Shown piece by piece: positions 13,901 to 25,900 of a DNA stretch of 64,000 bases. Made by a program: the position numbers and the translations under genes. The number at the start of each line of letters is the position of its first letter. Within the stretch, counting starts at the first letter, position 1. Source of the DNA: Trichobilharzia szidati (Eukaryota; Platyhelminthes; Trematoda; Strigeidida; Schistosomatidae). The stretch covers positions 24,996,804 to 25,060,803 of the forward strand of contig OX235277.1 in assembly GCA_944472155.2 (NCBI GenBank), given 5' to 3'. The notes under the pieces are model-generated. The model was not told the DNA's origin, did no database searches, and saw only the letters and a list, made by a program, of their open reading frames with translations.

Positions 13901-16900
13901 TTAGAGAACCACTAAAAGCCAGCAAGGAGTACTGGACAGCTGTTTCACCCTAGTTTGGAACTCACTCACTGGGTTTCGAAATGGGGAGCGTTAGATTTCT
14001 AGTCTCAGTGGCTGAATGGTTTATGAGCTTGTTGGCCTTGTAACCAGAAGGTCCTTGGTTCCAAACCCAGCGAATGAGTACTGAAGAGGGGGAGCTGATG
14101 TAACCTCCCAAATAAGTGAAGTGGTCAACACGCACTAGGGAGGGGAGTGGTAGAGCGTGTTGACCACTTCATTTATTTGAGAATTTGCATCAGCCAACGG
14201 CAGTGGGTTGATCGCTGACGAAATCTCAGCACGGATACAAAAGGCTCGTTTCGCATATGCAAGTTTACGACGCCTCTAGCCTAGACATGACATTCAACTG
14301 GCTGTCGACCAAAGGGCGTGTGTACTGCTCAGCAGTCCACTTCGTCCTCGTTTATGGCTGTGAGACCTGGCCATTGACAGTGGAAGACATGAAAACATTA
14401 GCTGTCTTTGATCATAGATGTCTGCGTTCTATCTCCCATGTAAAGTGGTATAGTGGGGTGAGCAATACTGAGGTCGGGCATCGGTCGAGTGCTACGTAAG
14501 GAGGGAAATCGATAGACAAGGCTGTGAAGCTACATCGACTGAGATGGTTAGGACATGTGTTACATATGTTTAGCTATCCCCTTCCTCGACAGGCAATTTT
14601 AGCTGATGTAGGGTCAGGATAGAATAGAGCTAGCGGCGGTCATACCAAAACATGACTTCATCAGTCACTCAAATCCAAAACAGTTAGTTTAAGCCAAGTA
14701 GGAAGATGCAGACTTCCTGGTTGGAGTCCTCGGGAAGGTAACAACAAATGGCTGGAGACAATCAGTGATATGGCTCAAAATCGTTCTCAATGGCTGGCAC
14801 AGATGCATTCACTCCTTGTGACTTATAATATTCAATAAAACCATATTTTTCTCCGATATTACTATTCTTTTTGCCTCATATCTCTGTTTACTGTCTCTGT
14901 TTTTCATTTTCTTTTACTTTCTTCTTTTGCTTCGTGTGCTGAGTGAAGTGTGGTGACTCGAAATGCTGCACATCGGTGCAAAGTCTTATGTTGAAACCAG
15001 ACAGGCAGACAGACTGCGTACTGCCGATGAGTCCCGAGCACTAGGACGAAACAGCCGTCCAGTATTCCTTGCTGGCTCTCAATGGTTCTCTAACTGATAT
15101 CAATCTGTGGTTTTACCTGAAACAATATTATCAGTTGAAATAAAAACACACACCCCCCACACACAGACATACACTTACATATGATTTTTTCCAAGTTTTT
15201 TAGCCTCTAAATCACAAAATGTTACTCTTGGAAAATGTCCAGAATGATGCCATTCTTGTCCTTTGACTAAATCAACTAATACTTGAGCACCATACATTGT
15301 ATACTTTGTACCAATAAAATATTGCATGAGATAAATTTGTCCAATCACATTTGACAGGTAACTAAATTTAACAAACATATATAGTGTGACTAAGAAATTC
15401 CCTTGTTCTTTACCACACAATGAACACCAACAAATGAATGTATTGAAATATGAGAATTTTTTATGCTCCTTTCCAAAATCTATGTAGAAAGTGAATAAAC
15501 GAGAGGAAAAAAGCAGAAAAAAACAGTGAGTCGTGTACTTGTAGAGTATTTGGAAAGGTTTATTAATAAGTATACACAGCATAATAAAGGAAAAGCAACA
15601 GCAAAGACGTTAATTGGTGGATGGTGACTAGCAGTGGAATCCAGGATGCGCATTTCGTCCTATTTGGGACTCGTCCGCCAGCTGGATGTACCTGCATTTC
15701 CCAGTGAGTGATGATGTTCCCACCGAGGCTCGAACCCAGTGCCCATAGTTTCAAACGTCAAAGCGTTATTCACTAGACCACTTAGGCCACGAGTGCCACT
15801 ACCTCTTGCGCAATGGGTGACATTAATTTAATTGAATTTTTAGATCTCGCTCGTCGATTGATTGAACCGAAGTGCTCGGTCTCAGGTTGATATGTCGGGT
15901 ACATCCAGCTGACGAGTCCCAAATAGTACGAAAGGCGCTTCCTGGATTCCACTGCTAGTCACCATACACCAATTAAATTCTAATTAAATTTCCAGACATC
16001 GTCGAAGCATCTGCACAAGAAGCCAACATGTCAACCTGAGACCGAGCACTTCTGTTCAACCAATTGACGGGAAAATCTAAAAATTCAATTAAATATCAAA
16101 GACTATTTTTTAAGAAAGAAGGTTTATATACAGTTACCTTTCAAGAAAGTTAGCGCAACTCAGTTGGTGAAACGTCATTTAGAGAAGAAAGTTAAAGAGA
16201 ACCTATTTTGCAGCTTGTATGTTGCTCACAAACACAACAGAATTGGGGGAGGAGGTGAGATAGTTCAAGCAACAGGCAAAGATACATGTAGGGTTTCATC
16301 ATAAGCTGACATCAGTTAGAGAACCACTGGAAAACCAGCTGGGAGTACTGGACAGCTGTTTCGTCCTAGTTTGGGACTCTTCAGCAGTACGCGCCCAACG
16401 GGATTCGAACCCAGGACCTTCTGGTTACGAGGCGAGCTCGTAGACCATTGAGCCACTGGGACCCGATCCAATGGTCCTTGAATTCTAACTTCTGCCAATT
16501 CACGACATAGCGCGACCATTTCGCAATGTCTTCTTCGTGAGTAACTGTCCTCATCTTCGACCTGCTGTACCCTACTGGTCACGGCTTCCCACTAGAACCC
16601 CAGGTTAACTGCCTGAATAGGGCCAGTCACTAGTGAGCATCAGATTAATTAATTCTCTAACTGATGTCAGCTTATGATGAAACCCTCCATGCAATCAAAC
16701 CAAATCCCTACAAAACCAATACTTGCAAAGATACATGTGTTAGTGGAATCAAATACATTGGGCCTATGGAAAGATGTCTTTCGGTTGGTGTTGCTGCATA
16801 CTGTTCCAAATGGCTTTCCAGTACTCATGACGGTATGCCAAGGAGCTCAATCATGACACGATATTTATTGGACTGTGATAATACGGCAACGTTGAGTAAA

Positions 16901-19900
16901 AGGTTTCGTAGCTATTAATAAGCAGGGTAATAAGAAATGTAGAGGGACAGAATGGGGCTTTCAGATGGCCCTGTGATAACCCATAGACTTACATCTCCTC
17001 CTCACGTGGTCTCCCCTATGTTGCTGTCGACCCAACGTCTAACTCATTGTTTCCCCTTTCTGGTTCCACTGCAGTAGTTGACTGACGTTTCCTCAGAGTG
17101 TATCCGATCCTTCGCCATGCCTGTTGAGCAATAGATTCTTGATCAGTTTTTCCCAGAGTTTCTTCTGGCTTTATTCTTTCTGACTGACCATTTTATCTTA
17201 ATTATGGAGCCAGTGAATGGTGGATATTCATAAACGTCGGCAGTAGACTGCTTGAAATGGTTTTCGTGATGCGTTGACCATATTTCTGACCAATATAGAA
17301 AAACTAACTCACTTAAAATCAGTGTTGAAAGTCCGAAGTTTGTTCTTTTTGAATGCTGAGAAGAGAAGATTTCCAGACTGATTTCGGGGTACTGGAGATC
17401 TGTCTCTCCTTATCGACTGTGGTTTTCACATCCTCATCTGTGGCGTCGGCTGTAGTTGAAACGATGCTGTGTAGATAAATGTATGGAGTGACCTCTTTCA
17501 AATTTCTTTCGTTGACAGTGACCGGTGTGTATTGTTATTTCGAGTTGGTACCTTTATCACCTTTGTTTTTTCTATCTTTACTTAGGGCTCTGTCTTCATT
17601 CTCTGTCTTAGCATAGATCATCCGCGAATTCCAGATAGTTTGTAGTCTTCCTATCGGCCAGTACAACGTGCACAGTCTTCCGCTTTATCCAGTCCACCGT
17701 AATCAGGAATACCATCGGTGATAGTAGTGAGCGAGTCTTGTCTTACTCTTGTCTTCACTTTAAGCGCTTCGCTGAGTTTTCGTTGTAAATCAGTCAACAT
17801 GTGACATTATCGCATAGCTGTTGAATGAGGTCTATGAAGGTTTGCCTTACTGCACTTCATAGTGTTGAGGTGCTTTCCAAATTACTTCGTACTTAATGCT
17901 ATCAAAGGCCTTTTCAAAAAGGATGAGGGTGAGACAGAGATTTGACTGGCATTCTGTGTTCTTTTCGATGATGACTAGTACAGTGGAATCGAGTTCGAGA
18001 GCCGTCAGCTTTATGTATTTGCATTTCTATGGAGTGGTGGTGTTCCAATTGAAAATTCACTTAGTTTATCAAAGTCTTAATTCATGAGGACAGGCTAATT
18101 AACGTATTAAAATAATCGTAACAGTGTCCTTTGCTCATAACCAGTTTTGTATAACAGGAAACAATGTAGTAGATAGCTGGAGGCAATCGGCTACTGGAAG
18201 CCTTGACTTGACCTAGGTGTCGCGCTAGTTGGCACTCACCAGTCAGCAAGGCGAATCTGCAGCCTTGAAGGAACTCATGTAAATTCTGAGATTCGAACCT
18301 GTGTCACCCAGTGACGTCTACAGTCAGAAACGTTACTACTGAGCTATTCAGGCTCGCGATTGACCTTCTGTGGGACTGTAGTGGGTATTTTGATTGTACA
18401 CTAGTAACTCGTGCGACGTTTCTAGTCCTTTGTTTGGTGCAGACTGAATTCTATCAGTCAGGTTTGCAATGTGGCCACCATTCTAGATAGCTCGCCACCC
18501 TACAGGAGGTCAATCGCTAGCTAGAATAGCTAGCTCAGTGGTAACGTCTCTGATTGTAGGCGGCACTGGGTAACGCGGGTTTGAATCTCAGAAAGGACAT
18601 GAGTGTTCCTTCAAGGCTGCGTGAAAGCTAGATCCAAGGCTTCCTGTGACCGATTGCCTTCAACCATCTAATATCATCAAATCAATGTACACCGTGATGA
18701 CGAGCCACCTAGAATAGTGGCCACATTGCAAACCTGACTGATAGAATTCAGTCTGCACCAAAGGAAGGACTAGACGCATAACACCAGTTACTAGTGTCCA
18801 ATCAAAAAGGAAACGATATAATTTCTATTTGGTTAAACTGCGTTCAATTATTCAACAGAAATAATGACGACAACAAATAAGTACATGGACTCTGTTAAAA
18901 CAATATTCAAGAAATGTTGATAAAAGGCTGAACGATCACCTTACTGACAGGTTAAAAACAACCGGCTTGCAATTTTTCATATTATCAAATTACAAAATCC
19001 CCCCAAGTAGTTGGTGCGAACTCGTCTCATCGAAATGAGTTTAACGAGGCACACCACTGATGAGCTCGGCTGTAACACTAGATTACTTCGATCTATTTAA
19101 CAGCAAAGCGTGGGTTGCATCAACTGTATTCAGCATTTGTGTTAAGTTTTTAAGAATGCCACACCACACGTAGTCCGAGGTTTGATTCCCAGATGACCCA
19201 TTCATAAACCTCGCTAAACTAGAAGTGAGCCAGTTAAAGAGGGAATGTTAGATGTCAGACTAGGAACTCCACTCCACCCCCCCGGTAAAAGTAAAACCAC
19301 AGCCACTGAGAATTCAAAGCTGAAGCTTGATGCCTTATGTTCTACCCAGAACGCGAAAGAATAAAATAGTAATAATCACGAATTTGTGCGTTGGTGGCAC
19401 GGTGATAGAATGATCGCCAACCACGCATGTGGTCCGGGGTTCTATTCCCTGGCTACCGACGCACTCCTTTACCTCGCTAAGCCAGCAACAAGACTGGTAA
19501 AGAGGGGCCACTGTATCAGGTCTCAGTGGCTGAATGGTCCACGAGCTTGCTTTGTGACCGAAAGGTGATGGGTTGAAAACCCAGTGACTGCGTACTGACA
19601 ATGGAGTCCCAAACTAGGGTGGAACAACTATCCAGTACTACCTAGGTGACTTTCAATTGTTCTTAAACTGGCGTCAATCCGCAGTCCAACCTAGAATAAT
19701 AATAATACTATACAAATCAAACCACAGTATTACATAACTACCTGACCATATCTTCGCTTATTCCAAACAGACCGCCAGCGAACCAATAGTGAATAATTTA
19801 GAAGCTTCTAAGGTTGCATTCGCAACACATTCCGAAACCATCAAATCAACTTACGCAATCTGTCTAAATACTCTGTTTATCTTCAGGAATTAGTTTTTAA

Positions 19901-22900
19901 GAATTTAATTTGTTTACAAATTTGACCACGGATTTATATGCTAATTTTTTCATTGTCAAACCGATTCTTTTTATCAATTCTCCCCTTGAAGTTGATGTAC
20001 TTTAATGTCTAGACAATGGCGCCACCTCGTTAATCAGTTAAAAGCTGTCATTATACATTTGGGTTTGATTTTTAAGAGCAGTATAAGAATCCATTTTTTT
20101 GTGTGTGTGCGTGGAACTAAATGGTTTGTAGTGGAATTCTTGAAGATAGAACAAACGAAAGATGGATTACTTTCGGCTTTGATTAATTCATATCCAATTG
20201 AAGGTTTACTTTTTTCTTCCACCGGTCATCTGTCTTAAGAGGATGTCAAAAGTACAGAAGACGAATGTACACATCCTAGTTTTTATTCACTTTTATCCTC
20301 AAAAGTAAATCACTTTGATGGATTGGCGAGCAAAAGGTTGTAGAATTTCGTAGACTAAAATGTGAAAACTAGGCTTCTCCACTCAGTTTTATCACAGTTC
20401 TCGTAATTCTAAATATATATTCCACAGGATATTTGACTTATTGCCCTGGACATTAGGCTTTAAATCAGCTGGTCAGGGTTTCTTATCCGCTCCTTTAGCA
20501 TCAGCATGGGGAATCGGATACTATCCTCACTACTGACACTATAAACGTGTCTCCTAGCCTGGTACATGAAAGATCTGTTCTTCATGGCTGAGGGGAAAGT
20601 ATTTTTAACGAGTTAAACCCCAGTAGATTCTTACTGCTTATGATTCCCAAACTAGGAGGAAACATCTGTCCAGTGCTCCTTGCTGGTTTTCAATGTTTCT
20701 CTAACTGATATCAATCCGTGATCAATTCGTCAAAACAAATCTAATACATACAAACCAACTACTGAAAGTACTTTTGACAATGATTCCTATAAACAGGATG
20801 AAGGAGTATATCTGGAAGTTGAATTTTACGAGTTAGCCCGTTTACTGAGCTGACTAACAGTTAGACGAGATTTGAGAGCATATCTAAAGGGATTCGAACC
20901 CCTGAATATATAAGTAGCTGTTGGGCATTCAACTACTGCATCTTATGCAAGTATCCTTCACTTTTCTTCGTTGTAACTTAATTCATTGCTCCGGTAGTCA
21001 GTATTCTTGCAGAATGTATCACACCTAATCTGCCGTTAATCACGCGTCTCCCGGCCACGTGTCAGAAAGTATTAAGGTGAGCCGCTCTGACCCAATTAGT
21101 GCTTCCCACCGCAGTTTTATCTCCGTGCAGCTATCTTCATCCCACTGTGATGATGATGGTAGGCCGATGAGTTTTAATTACCACCCATTGGCGATATATC
21201 TAGCTAAACTGTCAGTTAGTGTCAGTTGGTGAGTATTTGTTCTCATGACTTCACAATAAAACTGTAAGCGACTCCATGGAACATTTTGCAACTAATGTAG
21301 CAATCACCGGTGAATGACTACAATTCTACTGAAAAGTCGTGATCACTAGGATCGATCAAATAAGGTGTCAAGGCAAACGTTCGCCAATGACACTAGTCGA
21401 GCTGTATATCATGAATTCGCAGATTCCAACCTAGCGGCTGACTGGTCAACAAGCTCTCCTAGAGACCTGAAAGTCTCGAATTTGACCTCTGGTGGTGGAG
21501 TGACAGGTTGGTAATGCTAAGAGCCCAAAATTAGGAAGAAACAGATTTATTTTTTTTCTTACCAGATATCACTCCCTAGTTAGTTTTCCAATGGTTCTCT
21601 AACTGATGTTAATCAAGTTCGTGATCGGAACACTAAGGAGATTGGTTACCTTCTAGGAGTCCTAGGTAGCTGTTTCCTCCTAGATTGAAACACATCGTCA
21701 GTACGCACCCATTGGAGTTCGAACCCAAGACCTTCCGGTTACAAGGCAAACTCATTGACCACCCAGCCACTGGGACCCACTGGAATGGTTTATGAATTCT
21801 AACTTCTACTAATCTGTGATTTTTCAACGCACCTTGCACCAGCCAATATCATCGGCAGTGAGTATTTGTTCTCCCTCCTTATCGGGAGGACTCCACTAGT
21901 CATGACTTCTTATTGGAACTCCAGGAAATAGGTCGTTTTAACCCCACTGGGTGTATACTACCGATGAGGTTTAAACTTCGGACGAAACAGCTTGTCCAAC
22001 CAGGCAGTTTTGGTTTTTAATGTTTCTCCAAACTGATATCACTACTGAAAGATAGAAAGAAGGACATACAACGTCAGTTATTATTTACTGACAATAGATT
22101 TTAGAATTTTATTTATTCTATACAGCTTACATAGTTACTCAAAGAGACATGTATGTATTGCTTTCCTTTGTAAGTCGTTAATCTTTTTAACCGGAAATTA
22201 TTTCATTTCACTTTAGACAATTAACAGAAAGTCGATAACTTTGAAGACAAAAGCAAAAAAAATATGGAACATAATCGTATTTACATGCTAACCGAAATAT
22301 AAAAATAAAATGGACAGTAAGTAATAAAAGGCTAGTGAAAATAATTAAAAGAGAAAATCTGTTTTGAAATAAGTTCGATAATCTTAATTTCATCCATAAC
22401 ATATTACTATTATTATTTTCTATAGTTTGGTTTGTAAGGGTTAGTTATGTTTTTACGAGTTGATCACGGACTGATATCAGTTAGAGAACCATTGAAAACC
22501 AGGGAGTACTGGACAGCTGCTGTTTCATCCTAGTTTGGGAATCGTCGGCAGTAAGCACCCACTGGGATTCGAACCCAGGACCTTCTGGTTACAAGGCAAG
22601 CGAGCTCGTGCACCATTCAGCCACTGGGACCCGATTCAATGGCTCATGAGTTCTAACTTCTATCAATTCGTGATTTAGCGCGAACTGAACCATTGTCATT
22701 GGTGGGACATCCATCCACACACGTGACATCTAATTGGACCTCACTGGTCACGACTTCTCACTAGAACTCCAGGAAACTGCATCCTGTAGCAAGTTACTGC
22801 CGATGATTCCCAAATTAGGATGAAGCAGCTGTCCAGTATTCCCTGGTTTTCAATTGTTCTCTAACTGATATCAGTCCGTGATCAACTATTCTTATTATTA

Positions 22901-25900
22901 TTGTATTATTGTTCCCTTGGGTTCCGAGTGGAACATAGGACTTCAACAACACATCTCCATTTTCTTCTATTTTCTGGAATCCTCTCCAGCTGGCTAGCTC
23001 TACCATTGCCCGTAATTTCTGATCTTCTCCTCGCCACACGATCTCCCCCATGCCACCCTCCCACTAACGACTCAGTCGTCAATTCCCATTTAGATTTCAA
23101 TCTAGGGCCTGGTGTGCGATGTCTTTTGACGGTTTCTTTAGTGTATGCCCTGTCCATCTCCATTTTCTCCTACATATTTGTTGAGCGATCGGCTCTTGGT
23201 TGGTTTGTTCCCATCCAGAGTTTCGCGTTACTCATTCCTTCTGGCCAGACGGCCATTTGATCTTTAGTATGTACTCAGCCAGCGAAGGGAACTGTTGACA
23301 AAGGCTGTAACTTGTTGGAAATGCTTTTCGTGAGATGCAGTGCAAGTTTTGACCCGTATAGACGGACCGACTTGACACTGATGTTGAAAGTCCGAATCTT
23401 GTTGTTTATTCTAAGGAGTGCTGAAGATTTTCTAACTGGTTTCAGGTTGATGAGGGAGTATTTTGCCTTTCCTGTTCTGGCTGGCTTTGACATCTTCATA
23501 TGTTCTGTCTGCCCGTAGTTGAAACGAAGCTCCTACATAAATGTAGGAAGTAACCTCTGTTAAATCCCTCCCGTTGATGGTAATTGGTGCTAGTTTTTGT
23601 TGTTGTGGGTGGGTTATCTTCATCATCTCCATCTTCTCTATGTTCACCTGGAGTCCTGTCTTCTTTGCCTCGCTTCTTCAGCCAGTTCGTTTGTTTACGC
23701 CATTAAACATAAATCATCTACGCGTGACATTCAGATCTTCTAAAGTCTTCTTATTATTGATTGGGCGTATTACTGTCTCTTCGCTCCCAAGCACGGTCTG
23801 ACGCATAATCCAGTCCACCACAATTAAGAATATCATCGGTGATAATAAGCAGCCCTGTCTTACTCCTGTGTTCACTTCGAACGCCTCGCTGAGATCTACA
23901 ACATATAATCACTACTAAGTGAATTCATCAACTTTGAAAAGGACTTTAGCAACTACTGAGTCTTCAAAACTATGGAGTACAATTTGGCAAACATTTATCA
24001 ATCTCATTCAGCAGTTTTCGATGGTACTACAAGCCAAGTAATTGACAGTAGAAAGCACAGCGAAGAATTTGAAATGAAGAGTGACGTACCTAATATTCCT
24101 GAAAATATGTCTGATTCTGATGAACTGGATCAATAAAACAGAACGTCAGGATAGGAGAGTAGACGGGTATACATTAGAGTAACTCAAAGGCTCTAGAAGG
24201 TCTAGATTTTACAGATAATTTGTGTCTTACTTCAGAAAAAGTTCAAGATTTTTGAAGTGAAAGCTAACAAGTTGGCAGAACAGGAAAGCGATGGAGACAG
24301 GATTTTGAGTGAACATAAAGGAGACAGAGGGGAGGAAGATACCAGCCTAATCAACCACAGAAAGCCTTAATCACTAACAACTGGAGAAATCTATAGGATG
24401 TCACTTCTTCCACTCATCCGGACAGTATCATTTTAGTTATAATAGCCATGAATGAGGATGTCAGAGCTGGGCAGGACTGAAGTCAGTGTTGAAATCTGCT
24501 ACACTCAGCATAAAGAACAAGATCCGGATCTTTTTAACACTGATATCAAGTCAGTTAGTGCTTCTATATGGTCCAGAGACTTGGCACACGCATCACGAAG
24601 AGTATTCACAATAGACCACTGAATATTTTTTTCAACAACTGCATACTTCGCTTGATAACGAAGTCTAGATGGTCGACAGGAAACGACAAGCAAAAAGGAG
24701 CTAAGTAAAGAACCAACTACCCAAAATATTTGCAGAGGGAAATGGAGGTGTAATGAACGTACACTGATGAATTCGTTGTTAGACATCATACAAAAAGCAT
24801 AAATCGGAACCCGACGGGTTGACGACAAGTTTCGCTTATCGGAGGTAATATATAGAAGACCCTGTGAGTAGAAAAAGAAATTTTGTAGGCAATCGTGGAA
24901 ACAGCTAAAATAGACTGCTGCAAAGGAAGTGAAATTTCGATAAAGCTTCTCAAGGCCTACTGTTTTGCATTCCAAATTCAAGGATAAACTAATAATAAGA
25001 GTAATCATTTGTTCAATGTATTAAACAGATGTGGTGCGTTGACTTAAAACAGTCCTGGGGTTCGAAACCCAATCTACCTACTTCACTCTGGTCAACTGAG
25101 TAGTGTCATCACCTCATACACAAGCCATGTTTACTTTACAATCTGGGATATGAGACATCTGTTCCAGGCAGCTTGGTTCTAAATGACCTATTGTGCAGTT
25201 AGTATAATCCTCTAGTGTCCATGATGAGTCGATACAATCAACTTAACTGAATTCATTCGAAATCTTTGAATTTCAGCCTAATTGGCTGAATGGTCGTATA
25301 CGGTCTTGGTGGCATAACCCGAAGGTCCTGGATTCGGTTCTTGACGGGATCGTGGCTGCGTACTGTTATCCTTTCTCTTTAACTGATATTCATTTGTGAC
25401 GAAAATTTAACGATTATAATTGATCCGATATTCCCACAAATTTGACAATTTGATTCCTAGTAAGAAAGCCTCAACGGTACCTTCAGGGAAATAGGGTATT
25501 ATCCGCCTCTGTTGGTTCACTGGGTTAATGGACAGAGCTTTGACATTTGAAACCCTAGGGGAGATGTCCGAATCTCAGGGTGAACACCACCGCTCAATAG
25601 AATACAATTATATGTTCAAGTGTTGGTTTGTAGAGATTTGATTGGTTACAGGATTTCGTCATGAGGTGACATTAGTTAGAGAACCATTGGAAAACGTGGG
25701 AGTACTGGACAGCTGTTTCGTCCTAGTTCGGGACTCTTCATCGGGATTCGATGTTCCATAATGTCATCTCATGATGAAATCCTGTAACCAGTCAAATCCC
25801 TACAAACCAACACTTGAATATCAATGAGATGCTCACTAGCGACTTGCCTTATTCAGGTAGGTAGTTACCTGGGGTTCTAGTCAGAAGTCGTGACCAGTAG

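Noticed and set aside
20005..20238. 77-codon open frame as a gene
   Set aside because: No family resemblance, a competing frame on the other strand, and no context.
20860..20950. Candidate tRNA genes (GGTTCGAATC box B motifs here and in the SINEs)
   Set aside because: Box A/B are present, but no seven-pair acceptor stem or proper anticodon arm can be drawn; all lie in dispersed repeats.
24505..25008. 167-codon minus open frame as a gene
   Set aside because: It is antisense to a decayed RTE LINE on the plus strand ([10 protein letters not shown] and related motifs) and has no domain of its own.
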